DNA of 64,000 nucleotides from an uncultured Actinomycetes bacterium (lineage in GTDB: Bacteria; Actinomycetota; Actinomycetes; Nanopelagicales; Nanopelagicaceae). This document shows positions 8,188 to 16,435 of the stretch, piece after piece (within the stretch, counting starts at the first letter, position 1; each line of letters opens with the position of its first letter). Location: contig CAITVX010000020.1 in NCBI GenBank assembly GCA_903895995.1, positions 1 to 64,000 on the forward strand, read 5' to 3'. A program made the position numbers and the translations under genes. The notes under the pieces were generated by a model. The model did not search any database. It saw nothing but the letters and a program-made list of their open reading frames with translations, and was not told the origin of the DNA.

Positions 8188-9066
8188 ATGAGCGAGATTG
8201 GCGATGATTTCCAGGGTGTAACGACCTCGGCCCTTGCTGAGCCTGAAAACACTGGTTTCTCCGTTCATCTCACCAATTTTGATGGCCCCTTTGATCTGCT
8301 TCTGCAACTCATTTCTCGACACAAGATGGATGTTACGGATGTCGCACTGAGCGTGGTGACTGATGATTTCATCGCATATATACGCACCCTAGAGGGCGCT
8401 GACGAGGGTTGGGACCTCGACCAGACCACTGAGTTCCTCGTAGTGGCAGCAACGCTTCTAGACCTGAAAGCAGCGCGATTATTGCCATCTGGTGAAGTCG
8501 AGGACGAGGGAGATCTCGCTCTTCTAGAAGCTCGCGACCTACTCTTTGCCCGTCTCCTGCAGTACCGTGCATTTAAAGAGATCGCCGCAATCTTCGTTGA
8601 TCGCATAGATCTCAATACGCGAACCTTCCCGCGCACAGTCGCCCTTGAACCTCACTTCGCGCAGCTCCTGCCAGAGGTGCTTATTGGAGTAGGGGCAGAG
8701 CGTTTCGCGGCGATCGCCCAAAGAGTGCTCTCTCCGAAGATCGAACCGACCCTTTCGATCGAGCATATTCATAGCCCTCTTGTTAGCGTCACCGAAGAGG
8801 CTGTAAAGATCGTCGACACTCTGCGCTCCGCTGGCCGAGCTAGTTTCCGGACGCTCATCTCAGATGCATCATCAACCCTTGTGGTCGTGGCACGTTTCCT
8901 CGCTCTCCTTGAGCTCTACAAAGAGGGTGTTCTACGGTTTGAGCAGGTAGCAGCCCTTGGTGAGCTCCAAGTTACCTGGGTGGGCACAGCAACTGGCGAG
9001 ATCCAGGTCAGCGACGAGTTTGATCTACCTCCACTACCTATTGATTCTGCTACAGAAGAGGAATAA
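8188..9066 (+). CDS. scpA: Segregation and condensation protein A
   Basis: ScpA is the kleisin subunit that bridges the SMC heads and binds ScpB in bacterial condensin. The 292-aa product has the N-terminal kleisin region FDGPFDLLLQLISRHKMDVTDVALS and the acidic middle stretch found in the family, followed by a C-terminal winged-helix region (VVVARFLALLELYKEGVLRFEQ). ATG 8188 is preferred over ATG 8140 because of the TACGGT element six bases upstream, and the residues before it are not conserved-looking. The gene runs directly into scpB with no gap. Confidence 0.92.
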   Translation: MSEIGDDFQGVTTSALAEPENTGFSVHLTNFDGPFDLLLQLISRHKMDVTDVALSVVTDDFIAYIRTLEGADEGWDLDQTTEFLVVAATLLDLKAARLLPSGEVEDEGDLALLEARDLLFARLLQYRAFKEIAAIFVDRIDLNTRTFPRTVALEPHFAQLLPEVLIGVGAERFAAIAQRVLSPKIEPTLSIEHIHSPLVSVTEEAVKIVDTLRSAGRASFRTLISDASSTLVVVARFLALLELYKEGVLRFEQVAALGELQVTWVGTATGEIQVSDEFDLPPLPIDSATEEE

Positions 9067-9624
9067 ATGTCTAAAGAAGAAGTCAAGAGATCTATCGAAG
9101 CGATCCTCATGGTGGTCGATGAGCCACTCTCAGAGCTCGTTTTGGCTCAGATTATCGAAGTTCCCACCGAGGAGATCAGCTCCCTCTTAGAGGAGATGGG
9201 CCTTGCTTATGAGCAAGAAGGCCGTGGCTTCCAACTGCGCCATATAGCCGGCGGCTGGCGCTTTTACAGCCACCCAGATCTCGCTCCATTGGTTGAGAAG
9301 TTCGTCTTGGATGGCCAACAGAGCCGCCTAACCCAGGCCGCCCTTGAGACACTCGCAGTTATTGCTTATCGCCAGCCGATTTCGCGCGCCCGAGTCTCTG
9401 CTATCCGCGGAGTAAATGTTGAGGCCGTTATGAAGACCTTGGTGACGCGCGGTCTCGTTGAAGAGTCTGGGACCGAACATGAGACTGGCGCAATTCTCTA
9501 TCAGACAACCTCATACTTCCTTGAGAAACTTGGATTGAATACCGCGGCAGATCTACCTGCCCTCGCCCCATTCCTTCCTGATGTCGATGGTTTAGACGAG
9601 ATCCTCGCAACTCTCATCGATTAG
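9067..9624 (+). CDS. scpB: Segregation and condensation protein B
   Basis: ScpB pairs with ScpA in the SMC complex and stabilises chromosome compaction. The 185-aa protein shows the winged-helix pair typical of the family, with VKRSIEAILMVVDEPLSE at the N-terminus and the signature ALETLAVIAYRQPISRARVSAIRGV followed by LVTRGLVEE. Length is normal. ATG 9067 directly follows the scpA stop, so expression is coupled. The downstream gap to rluB contains two small hairpins. Confidence 0.93.
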   Translation: MSKEEVKRSIEAILMVVDEPLSELVLAQIIEVPTEEISSLLEEMGLAYEQEGRGFQLRHIAGGWRFYSHPDLAPLVEKFVLDGQQSRLTQAALETLAVIAYRQPISRARVSAIRGVNVEAVMKTLVTRGLVEESGTEHETGAILYQTTSYFLEKLGLNTAADLPALAPFLPDVDGLDEILATLID

Positions 9625-9642
9625 TCGAGAGTTCGTGGGGGA

Positions 9643-9688
9643 GGGTAGGATCTACCCACCCACTAGCAGAACGGTGTCATCAGGCACC
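9643..9688 (+). other. Two small hairpins between scpB and rluB
   Basis: GGGTAG-GAT-CTACCC (9643-9657) and GGTGTC-ATCA-GGCACC (9673-9688) each form a 6-bp stem. Neither is followed by a T run, so they are not ordinary terminators. They could be mRNA leader structures of rluB, processing sites, or chance. Confidence 0.3.
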
Positions 9689-9720
9689 TACCCAAGAATC
9701 GTGGAGATTCCGGAGCTCAC

Positions 9721-10455
9721 ATGCCTTTAGTTCGATTACATAAAGTTTTAGCCGATGCAGGCGTAGCAAGTCGAAGGGCCTCTGAAGAGTTGATCCTCGA
9801 TGGCCGGGTCAGCGTAGATGGCATCCAAATAACTGAACTCGGATACAAAATTGATCCAGAAATATCTCAAGTTGAAGTTGATGGTGAGGCAATTTCCACC
9901 AATAAGCATAAAACTTACCTTGCGTTTTATAAACCAGCGGGTATTTTGTCAACCATGTCGGACCCAGAAGGACGGGCAAACCTCGGTGATTTCTTTACCG
10001 GACGAAATGACCGCCTTTTTCACGTTGGGCGTCTCGATAAGGAGTCAGAGGGATTAATCCTTTTGACCAACGATGGGGATGTTACGCATAGAGCGACTCA
10101 TCCTTCCTATGGCTTGGTCAAGCGCTATCTCGTCGAGATCGAGGGAGTTATCGGTAAGACAGATATTGATGCCCTGCTCAAGGGTGTCGAGTTGGAAGAT
10201 GGCCTGGCCCGAGCCCTGGAGGTTAAGACCGTCCGCCAAATCTCTCAAAAGCATTCATGGGCTGAGATCTCCATCCATGAGGGTCGCTATCACATCGTCC
10301 GCAGAATGTTTATGGCGCTCGAGCTTCCAGTCCTGCGCCTGATCAGAACTGACTTTGGCCCCATCTCTATTGGAGAGCTTAAGGAAGGGCGTTGGCGTAA
10401 TCTCAATGAGGGGGAGTTGGTAAAACTCTTTAATGATCTAAAGTTAAAGCGATAA
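9721..10455 (+). CDS. rluB: Ribosomal large subunit pseudouridine synthase B (RsuA/RluB family)
   Basis: This enzyme isomerises a specific uridine of rRNA to pseudouridine. The 244-aa protein has an N-terminal S4 domain (VRLHKVLADAGVASRRASEE, about 3-60) and the catalytic RluB/RsuA motif GRLDKESEGLILLTNDG with the active-site Asp; RYHIVRRM is a further family motif. The length fits RsuA/RluB. Position after scpB and before cmk matches mycobacteria, favouring the 23S enzyme RluB. A CCGGAG ribosome binding site precedes ATG 9721. Confidence 0.9.
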   Translation: MPLVRLHKVLADAGVASRRASEELILDGRVSVDGIQITELGYKIDPEISQVEVDGEAISTNKHKTYLAFYKPAGILSTMSDPEGRANLGDFFTGRNDRLFHVGRLDKESEGLILLTNDGDVTHRATHPSYGLVKRYLVEIEGVIGKTDIDALLKGVELEDGLARALEVKTVRQISQKHSWAEISIHEGRYHIVRRMFMALELPVLRLIRTDFGPISIGELKEGRWRNLNEGELVKLFNDLKLKR

Positions 10456-10470
10456 ATCGAATATAGGAAT

Positions 10471-10575
10471 AACCTTAAAACGCTTTATCGGTATTAGACC
10501 TCTTTTTTAGTTAATTTATCGATATTAATATGCTAGGTTTTTTAACCTTAAAACGTTTTATCGATATTATAGGTC
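10471..10575 (+). repeat. Direct repeats with TTATCGATATTA motifs upstream of aroH
   Basis: In the AT-rich gap between rluB and aroH the segment starting AACCTTAAAACG at 10471-10500 recurs at 10544-10573 with about three to four changes, at a 73-base period. Both copies contain TTTATCGRTATTA, and a third TTTATCGATATTAAT lies between them (from 10516); partial copies occur near 10450 and 10599. The second copy includes the 12-base palindrome TAAAACGTTTTA (10549-10560). A TTGACT (10583-10588) with TTTATA 17 bases on (10606-10611) may be an upstream promoter. A multi-site operator is the simplest reading, but the binding factor is unknown. Confidence 0.6.
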
Positions 10576-10685
10576 AGGGCGGTTGACTCATCCTGCATTA
10601 TCGACTTTATATAATGAACTAAAAGCAATTTAAAGATTTAACCGTAATGCGTTAAATAGAGAATCATCAGAATCCAGTGAGAGGG

Positions 10686-10697
10686 TACTCTTAGCCA
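10686..10697 (+). promoter_or_regulatory. Leaderless-type promoter of aroH
   Basis: TACTCT (10686-10691) is six bases before ATG 10698 and no Shine-Dalgarno sequence is present. If this is the main promoter, the repeat region at 10471-10575 would lie upstream of it as a regulatory region rather than within an mRNA leader. Confidence 0.5.
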
Positions 10698-11060
10698 ATG
10701 AGAGTTCGAGCATTCCGCGGAGCCACCCAGCTCCAGAGCGACTCCTCGAAAGAGATGGAAGAGGCAGTCTGCGAGCTCCTTCTCGACATCTTCAAAGAGA
10801 ATGCGATCGCCAATGAAGACCTCATCTCCATCCTCTTTACAGCGACACCAGATCTGCTCTGCGAATTTCCGGCTAAGACCGCGCGCTCACTCAATTTAGG
10901 ATCGGTCCCACTCATGTGTGCTGTCGAAATTGATGTGGCGGGGGCTCTTCCCAGGGTTGTCCGAGTGATGGTTCACGCCCATTCTGATCTCACCCTTGAG
11001 GCGGCTCGCCATGTCTACCGTAGGGGAGCTGAAGTTCTCCGCCGTGATATCGCCCAATAA
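10698..11060 (+). CDS. aroH: Chorismate mutase, AroH type
   Basis: Converts chorismate to prephenate, the first step toward tyrosine and phenylalanine. The 120-aa protein matches the trimeric AroH fold of Bacillus: N-terminal RVRAFRGATQ with the substrate-binding Arg, LMCAVEIDV with the Glu, PRVVRVMVH with the second Arg, and the C-terminal HVYRRGAEVLRRD with the Tyr. Length is typical of AroH, unlike the all-helical AroQ enzymes. It is followed eight bases later by tyrA, forming a tyrosine-branch pair. The unusual repeat region upstream suggests dedicated regulation. Confidence 0.92.
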   Translation: MRVRAFRGATQLQSDSSKEMEEAVCELLLDIFKENAIANEDLISILFTATPDLLCEFPAKTARSLNLGSVPLMCAVEIDVAGALPRVVRVMVHAHSDLTLEAARHVYRRGAEVLRRDIAQ

Positions 11061-11068
11061 GGCTGAAT

Positions 11069-12166
11069 ATGGCTATTGATAGAGCAAAGATGCATATTCG
11101 AATCGTCGGATCAGGGCTTATTGGTACTTCCTTTGCCCTCTCCTTGAAGAGCCAGGGCCATACTCTTGAGATGGTCGACCAGAATGCGGCCAATCAACGT
11201 TTAGCGAGGGATCTTCTCGCAACCCCTGGAGAGATTTCTCCTGTTGAAGATCTAGTGGATCCAGAGCTCATTGTCATAGCGACACCTGTAGATCAGATAT
11301 TTTCTGTCTTACTCGCCGAATTTGAGCGCTACCCTCAAGCGAGGTTTATAGATATAGGTGGTTTAAAGTCCAACCTTTTACTTGAGGTCGCACGAATTCC
11401 CGGTCTTAATGCCCGATTCCTTGGTACCCACCCCATGGCAGGTAGAGAGGTCGCAGGCCCTGCGGGGGCTCGAGCTGATCTCTTTGAGGGAAGAGCGTGG
11501 ATAGTGACTCCTAGCTCTCAGACAAGCCCGGCATTTCTCGCCTCAATCAAAGAGTTGATCAGCGCCACAGGTGCCTCTTGCTTTGAGCTCGAACCTGAGA
11601 TCCATGATGAACGTATTGCTCTCGTCTCGCATCTACCTCAGGCGCTCTCCTCGCTATTAGGTGTTGTGCTCTCTGAACGCGATGAGGATGAGCTGACGCT
11701 GGCCGGTGGTGGATTACGAGATACATCACGCTTAGCAGCGAGCTCTCCAGAGCTTTGGGGACCACTCTTGACGCTCAATGCGAGCAAGGTGCTTCCGCTC
11801 TTAGAATCATTAAAGGGTTATATCGACATATTGGTTAATCGTTTAGAGAACGGTGACGCGGCAGGCGTTGGGGAGTTGATCGCCCAAGGCAATATTGGCC
11901 GTGCAAATATTCCGGGAAAGCATGGCGGAAAAGATCGCGAATACCACCTCTTGCCAATTGTCATCGATGATCGCCCTGGACAGCTCGCAAAGATCTTTCA
12001 TGAATGTGAAGTGATTGGCGTAAACGTTGAAGATCTGACGATCGAACATAGCCCTGGTCAAGAGACTGGATTGGTAACACTCGCTCTATCTGAGATGGAT
12101 GCACAGAAGATGCACTCTCATATGGTTGAGCAAGGTTGGCTAGCACATCAACCGCGCACAGCGTAA
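11069..12166 (+). CDS. tyrA: Prephenate dehydrogenase with C-terminal ACT domain
   Basis: Oxidatively decarboxylates prephenate to 4-hydroxyphenylpyruvate for tyrosine synthesis. The 365-aa protein has an N-terminal Rossmann fold (IRIVGSGLIGTSFALSL), the TyrA motif GTHPMAGRE, the helical HDERIALVSHLPQALSSLL region, and a C-terminal ACT domain (about 292-365, LPIVIDDRPGQLAKIF) expected to bind an amino acid for feedback control. ATG 11069 has AAGG upstream; ATG 11090 (MHIRIVG) is an alternative. It shares an operon with aroH. Confidence 0.92.
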   Translation: MAIDRAKMHIRIVGSGLIGTSFALSLKSQGHTLEMVDQNAANQRLARDLLATPGEISPVEDLVDPELIVIATPVDQIFSVLLAEFERYPQARFIDIGGLKSNLLLEVARIPGLNARFLGTHPMAGREVAGPAGARADLFEGRAWIVTPSSQTSPAFLASIKELISATGASCFELEPEIHDERIALVSHLPQALSSLLGVVLSERDEDELTLAGGGLRDTSRLAASSPELWGPLLTLNASKVLPLLESLKGYIDILVNRLENGDAAGVGELIAQGNIGRANIPGKHGGKDREYHLLPIVIDDRPGQLAKIFHECEVIGVNVEDLTIEHSPGQETGLVTLALSEMDAQKMHSHMVEQGWLAHQPRTA

Positions 12167-12179
12167 CTTTTATTAACAG

Positions 12180-12191
12180 TAAGGTTCTCTT
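12180..12191 (+). promoter_or_regulatory. Leaderless-type promoter of cmk-der
   Basis: TAAGGT (12180-12185) lies six bases before ATG 12192, in a 25-base gap after tyrA. It would let cmk-der be transcribed independently as a leaderless mRNA. AAGG is also close to a Shine-Dalgarno sequence, so the two readings compete. Confidence 0.45.
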
Positions 12192-14159
12192 ATGTCGACT
12201 ACCGTGATCGCAATAGATGGTCCGAGTGGTTCCGGAAAATCATCAACCGCTAAGGGCATCGCCCTTCGAGCCAACTGGGATTACCTTGATACTGGTGCGC
12301 TCTATCGAGCCGTAACCTGGATCGCCCTTGACCGCAATATTGAGAACCCGCGCGAGTTGGTACGAGCATGCGAAGAGGTTGGCATTCGATTTATCGGCGA
12401 TCCTCTTGATCCAAAAATATTTGCGGGGGAGAGCGATATCTCTGAGGCGATCCGCTCCCTGCGCATTACAGATCAAGTCAGCATCTATGCCCAAATGGGC
12501 GAGGTTCGTGAGTTTCTCTTACATATCCAGCGAGAGATGATTCATGCAGCGCCGCACGGAATCGTCGTTGAAGGCCGCGACATTGGAACAGTCGTTGCAC
12601 CCGAAGCACACCTCAAGATTTTCCTCTACGCCGATCTCGACCAACGCACATCACGTCGTGAACAAGAACTTGCAGAAGGCGATTCCGAAAGAATCGAACA
12701 ATCTCTAGTTTCCCGCGATGAGATGGATACGAAGCGAAAGCTCTCGCCTCTGCGCATGGCCGAGGACGCACTTGAAATTGATTCTACAAACTTAGATCTT
12801 AAGGAAGTCATTGAAGTTGTTTGGGGCTGGCTCAAAGAACGCAATTTGCTTGGTCTGCCTAAGGTCGCGGTAATCGGACGTCCAAACGTTGGTAAATCAA
12901 CTCTGGTCAATCGCATCATTGGGCGTCGCGAAGCGATTGTTGAAGATACCCCTGGTGTTACACGTGACCGTGTGAAGTATGAAGCAGAGTGGAATGGACG
13001 TAGATTCTTACTCATTGATACTGGTGGTTGGGAAGTAAAACCTGAAGGCATCTCAGAGAAGATCACCGCAGGATCTGAGATTGCAATCGCTGAATCTGAT
13101 GTTGTGCTCTTCGTTGTCGATGCTCAAGTTGGTGCGCTCGATGAGGATGAAGCCCTTCTGCAATTACTGCGTCGATCGGGTAAAACAGTTGTGCTTGTTG
13201 CAAATAAAGTGGATGGAAATGCTGAGGAGACTCAGGCTCATGCGCTATGGAATCTTGGGCTTGGTGAACCACAATTTGTCTCAGCTCTTCATGGTCGAGG
13301 TGCGGGGGATCTCATGGATCTTCTCATCAAGACACTTCCTGAAGTTGGAAGCGAACCGATGGATGACGGTTACAGAAGAATTGCACTCGTTGGCCGGCCC
13401 AATGTTGGTAAATCGAGTTTGCTCAACGCGCTTGCTGGTGAAGACCGTGTACTCGTAGATGATGTTGCCGGAACAACACGAGATCCGGTGGATGAATTGA
13501 TCATCTTTGGTGGATCGACCTGGCGCTTCATTGACACTGCAGGAATTCGTCGCAGGAGTCATCAAGATTCCGGAACCGATTACTACGCATCTCTTCGCAC
13601 AGCCAATGCACTGGCACGAGCTGAAGTGGCTGTTGTTGTCTTTGATGCATCAGAACCACTGACTGAACAAGATATCCGCATTGTCACGATGGCTGAAGAA
13701 GCTGGCCGCGCACTGGTTCTGGTGATGAATAAATGGGATCTGGTGGATGAGGATCGCCAACAACAATTAACAAAAGAGATGGATCGCCAACTAGAGCGAT
13801 ATCCATGGGCGCAACGAGTAAATATCTCAGCGAAGACTGGATGGCACCGCGATCGTCTAGCTCCAGCCCTACGGACATCCCTTGCTAGCTGGGAACGTCG
13901 CGTGCCGACTTCAAAGCTCAACGCATTCCTTGGTGCACTTATCTCGGCGACGCCGCCTCCCGTTCGCGGCGGTAAGCAGCCGAAGATCCGCTTTGCTACC
14001 CAGGCTGCGATCATGCCTCCGAAGTTCGTTATCTTCGCAAGTGATTGGGTCGAGGCTTCCTACAGGCGCTTTATTGAGAGACGTTTGCGTGAGGAATTTG
14101 GTTTCGATGGCAGCCCCGTTGAAGTCTCGTTGAAGATCAAGGAGCGCGATCCGGCTTAG
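12192..14159 (+). CDS. cmk-der: Bifunctional cytidylate kinase / GTPase Der
   Basis: A natural fusion of two enzymes in 655 aa. Residues about 1-215 are CMP kinase ([16 protein letters not shown]-loop, [18 protein letters not shown]), which phosphorylates CMP/dCMP. Residues about 222-655 are Der/EngA, a ribosome-assembly GTPase with two G domains: [23 protein letters not shown] and NKVDG in the first; [19 protein letters not shown] and NKWDLV in the second (from about 394), then the KH-like domain. No start codon with a ribosome binding site was seen at the junction, so Der seems to be made only as part of the fusion. This architecture is known in other actinobacteria, where the genes are otherwise adjacent. 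Confidence 0.95.
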   Translation: MSTTVIAIDGPSGSGKSSTAKGIALRANWDYLDTGALYRAVTWIALDRNIENPRELVRACEEVGIRFIGDPLDPKIFAGESDISEAIRSLRITDQVSIYAQMGEVREFLLHIQREMIHAAPHGIVVEGRDIGTVVAPEAHLKIFLYADLDQRTSRREQELAEGDSERIEQSLVSRDEMDTKRKLSPLRMAEDALEIDSTNLDLKEVIEVVWGWLKERNLLGLPKVAVIGRPNVGKSTLVNRIIGRREAIVEDTPGVTRDRVKYEAEWNGRRFLLIDTGGWEVKPEGISEKITAGSEIAIAESDVVLFVVDAQVGALDEDEALLQLLRRSGKTVVLVANKVDGNAEETQAHALWNLGLGEPQFVSALHGRGAGDLMDLLIKTLPEVGSEPMDDGYRRIALVGRPNVGKSSLLNALAGEDRVLVDDVAGTTRDPVDELIIFGGSTWRFIDTAGIRRRSHQDSGTDYYASLRTANALARAEVAVVVFDASEPLTEQDIRIVTMAEEAGRALVLVMNKWDLVDEDRQQQLTKEMDRQLERYPWAQRVNISAKTGWHRDRLAPALRTSLASWERRVPTSKLNAFLGALISATPPPVRGGKQPKIRFATQAAIMPPKFVIFASDWVEASYRRFIERRLREEFGFDGSPVEVSLKIKERDPA

Positions 14160-14161
14160 CC

Positions 14162-14761
14162 GTGATGGCAGAGATGGACGAGTCACCGAAGGTTCTTACA
14201 ATCCCCAACGGGTTGACCCTTTTGCGCGCTTTAGGAATTCCACTCTTCTTATGGCTCTTCCTCAAGGAACACTCTGTCGGGTGGAGTTTTATCGTTCTCA
14301 CTGTGGGGGCGATCACCGATTACTTTGATGGGAAAGTAGCGAGATGGCTTCACCAAGAGTCAGCCCTTGGAGCGGCTATGGATCCGACAATTGATCGGGC
14401 CTACATCGCTGCAACTGTCATCGCCATGGCCATTCGTGATTTCATCCCGTGGTGGTTGGTCGGTCTACTCGTTCTTCGTGACGTATACATGGCCATTCTC
14501 TTGGTCTACAAGAGAAAACGGACGGGAAAGATCTTCGAGGTTACATTCCTTGGTAAGACCGCGACCTTCAACCTGCTCTATGCCTTTCCCTTTCTTCTAC
14601 TTGCGGGAGATCATGGAATTGGTCGCTTTGCGAATATTCTCGGGTGGAGTTTCGCCATTTGGGGGATAGGGTTATACATCTACACAGCGATCGATTACAC
14701 CGTCGAGGCGATGAAGAGCGTTCGCGCTATCTCGCAGAGCCCACATGAAAGGCCACGTTAA
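14162..14761 (+). CDS. CDP-alcohol phosphatidyltransferase (PgsA-like)
   Basis: An integral membrane phospholipid synthase of 199 aa. The complete family signature DG-x2-AR-x8-G-x3-D-x3-D is seen in DGKVARWLHQESALGAAMD and the following PTID. Several hydrophobic segments follow (IPLFLWLFL, WSFIVLTVGAITDYF, WWLVGLLVLRDVYMAILLV, LLYAFPFLLLA, IWGIGLYIYTA). The exact alcohol (glycerol-3-phosphate, inositol phosphate or other) cannot be read from the sequence; M. tuberculosis has pgsA2 (Rv1822) just before the gcvH-garA region, which supports a PgsA-type assignment. GTG 14162 is used as the start; ATG 14165 and 14174 are alternatives. It ends on the gcvH start codon. Confidence 0.85.
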   Translation: MMAEMDESPKVLTIPNGLTLLRALGIPLFLWLFLKEHSVGWSFIVLTVGAITDYFDGKVARWLHQESALGAAMDPTIDRAYIAATVIAMAIRDFIPWWLVGLLVLRDVYMAILLVYKRKRTGKIFEVTFLGKTATFNLLYAFPFLLLAGDHGIGRFANILGWSFAIWGIGLYIYTAIDYTVEAMKSVRAISQSPHERPR

Positions 14762-15138
14762 TGTCTAATGCACCCGAGAATCTTAAGTACACCAAAGAGC
14801 ATGAGTGGGTCGAAGTTCGTCCATCAGGAGTTGTCCGAATGGGCATTACTGATTTCGCACAAGGAGCCCTTGGCGACATCGTCTATATTCAGCTTCCGAA
14901 AGTTGGAGAATCTCTCACTGCCGGTGCTGTCTGCGGCGAAGTTGAATCTACAAAATCTGTCAGTGAAATTTACGCACCAGTTTCTGGAAAAGTGATCGCC
15001 ATTAATGATGCATTGGATAAGAATCCAGAAGTCATGAACTCTGATCCCTATGGCGCCGGATGGATTGCAGAAGTTGAACTTTCAACTGACCCCACAGACC
15101 TTCTCAGCGCTGCAGAGTATGGGATTTTGACCGCTTGA
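14761..15138 (+). CDS. gcvH: Glycine cleavage system H protein
   Basis: Lipoyl carrier that shuttles the aminomethyl group between the P, T and L proteins of glycine cleavage. The 125-aa protein has KYTKEHEWVEV at the N-terminus and the lipoylation site Lys65 in VESTKSVSEI, then APVSGKVIAIND. Length is normal. The P protein gene (gcvP) lies about 2.4 kb downstream in the same direction; gcvT and a lipoyl ligase are not in the window. An AAAGG sequence precedes ATG 14761, which overlaps the previous stop. Confidence 0.95.
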   Translation: MSNAPENLKYTKEHEWVEVRPSGVVRMGITDFAQGALGDIVYIQLPKVGESLTAGAVCGEVESTKSVSEIYAPVSGKVIAINDALDKNPEVMNSDPYGAGWIAEVELSTDPTDLLSAAEYGILTA

Positions 15139-15163
15139 CCTTCGCCTAAGCTGGGAATAGTGT
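15135..15163 (+). promoter_or_regulatory. Sigma-A-like promoter for garA
   Basis: TTGACC (15135-15140) and TAGTGT (15158-15163) are separated by exactly 17 bases. The -35 box overlaps the gcvH stop codon. Transcription would start near 15170, leaving a leader of roughly 55-60 bases that carries the AAGGAGG ribosome binding site of garA. Confidence 0.55.
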
Positions 15164-15227
15164 CAGCCTCCAGTTGACCTCAATGCTTCCCCCAGCGAGG
15201 TTCTCTCTATTCTTGAAGGAGGCGACA

Positions 15228-15710
15228 GTGACACATTCACCAGAGACTCCGGATGAGCAGGAAGAGAAGAAGCTAGCTAAGAATCAAGACCTGACATCAA
15301 CTATCCACCTTTCGTCACTTCGTTCAGTTCGCAATCAACGCAATATCGAGGAGATCTTCTCGGCCCTCACCTCAGAGGAGCGCGAAGTTCTCGGCCAGCT
15401 TCCTAATAGAAGTTCGATGCTTGTAGTTCTTGCAGGACCAAACAAGGGATCGCGCTTCCTGATTAAGGGGGATTTAACCTCTATTGGGCGAGATCCTAAT
15501 TCGGAGATCTTCTTAGATGATGTGACCGTGTCAAGAAAGCATGCAGAGATCCATCGCAGTGGCGATGGTTTCACGGTGAAGGATTGCGGAAGTTTAAATG
15601 GCAGCTATGTCAACTCCCAATCGATTACTGAAGAGAGACTTGTAGTAGGCGATGAATTGCATATAGGTAAGTACCGATTAACATATTTTTCCGGGAAGGG
15701 AAATTCATGA
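15228..15710 (+). CDS. garA: FHA-domain regulator, GarA/OdhI family
   Basis: A 160-aa forkhead-associated protein. In mycobacteria and corynebacteria GarA/OdhI binds and inhibits 2-oxoglutarate dehydrogenase and acts on glutamate enzymes, until phosphorylated near its N-terminus by Ser/Thr kinases. The FHA domain spans about 62-155 with IGRDPNSEIFLDD, VSRKHAEI and GSLNGSYVN. The N-terminal segment DLTSTIHLSSLRS (21-33) sits where GarA/OdhI carries its phosphorylated ETTS motif, but the sequence is altered. GTG 15228 is chosen as the start because an ideal AAGGAGG (15216-15222) precedes it by five bases; the open frame upstream is not conserved-looking. Between gcvH and a MerR gene exactly as Rv1827. 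Confidence 0.88.
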   Translation: MTHSPETPDEQEEKKLAKNQDLTSTIHLSSLRSVRNQRNIEEIFSALTSEEREVLGQLPNRSSMLVVLAGPNKGSRFLIKGDLTSIGRDPNSEIFLDDVTVSRKHAEIHRSGDGFTVKDCGSLNGSYVNSQSITEERLVVGDELHIGKYRLTYFSGKGNS

Positions 15711-16420
15711 GCGTTCCAGCACGCGCGTATCTCAGCATTGGCGAAGTCCTCGGTAAATTGCGTGGAGAGTTCCCAGATGTCACGATCTCCAAGATTCGCT
15801 TCCTCGAAGCTGAAGGATTGATCGATCCGCAGAGAACCCCATCTGGATATAGAAAATTTACGAGTGTTGATCTAGATCGCCTTCGATACGTCTTAGCGGC
15901 CCAACGTGACCAGTACCTACCTCTTCGAGTTATCAAAGAGAACTTAGATGCACTGGATCGAGGATTAACACCATCGAGTATTACCGGGGGAGCAGCGGCG
16001 CCACGTTTGGCCACTCTTGATGGTCAATTCGCGCCACAGCACTTTGGTGAAGAGAGCGAACTTCGCCTATCTCGAAGTGAGTTGTTACAGAGTTCAGGGT
16101 TAGATGAAGACCAACTTGCAGAACTTGAATCATTTGGGTTAATCACAATCAAGGGTCGCTACTATGACGCTGATGCACTTGCAGTTGGCCGCGCTGTGGC
16201 AGAGATGGCAGCCTTTGGTATCGAAGCCCGTCACCTGCGTTCATTTAAAAGCGCCGCAGATCGTGAAGTTGGACTAGTTGAACAAGTAACCACTCCACTG
16301 TTGCGCCAAAAAGGTGCCGATTCAAAGGCGCGTGCAGAAGAAGTGCAGAATGAATTGGCTTCAATCTCAGTCAGACTTCATGCCGCATTGGTGCGCGCTG
16401 GCCTGCATCGTTCCAAGTAA
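15707..16420 (+). CDS. ftsR: MerR-family transcription regulator, FtsR-like (Rv1828 type)
   Basis: A 237-aa MerR-type DNA-binding protein. The winged helix lies near the N-terminus: YLSIGEVLGKLRGEFPDVTISKIRFLE, then GLIDPQRTPSGYRKFT and a dimerisation helix. A second region (about 115-235) contains LSRSELLQSSGLDEDQLAELES. Position after garA matches Rv1828, and the corynebacterial orthologue FtsR activates the cell-division gene ftsZ; the same role is inferred here. ATG 15707 overlaps the garA stop and has a GGGAAGGG ribosome binding site within the end of garA. Confidence 0.85.
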   Translation: MSVPARAYLSIGEVLGKLRGEFPDVTISKIRFLEAEGLIDPQRTPSGYRKFTSVDLDRLRYVLAAQRDQYLPLRVIKENLDALDRGLTPSSITGGAAAPRLATLDGQFAPQHFGEESELRLSRSELLQSSGLDEDQLAELESFGLITIKGRYYDADALAVGRAVAEMAAFGIEARHLRSFKSAADREVGLVEQVTTPLLRQKGADSKARAEEVQNELASISVRLHAALVRAGLHRSK

Positions 16421-16435
16421 TTCGCACACCTCGTC

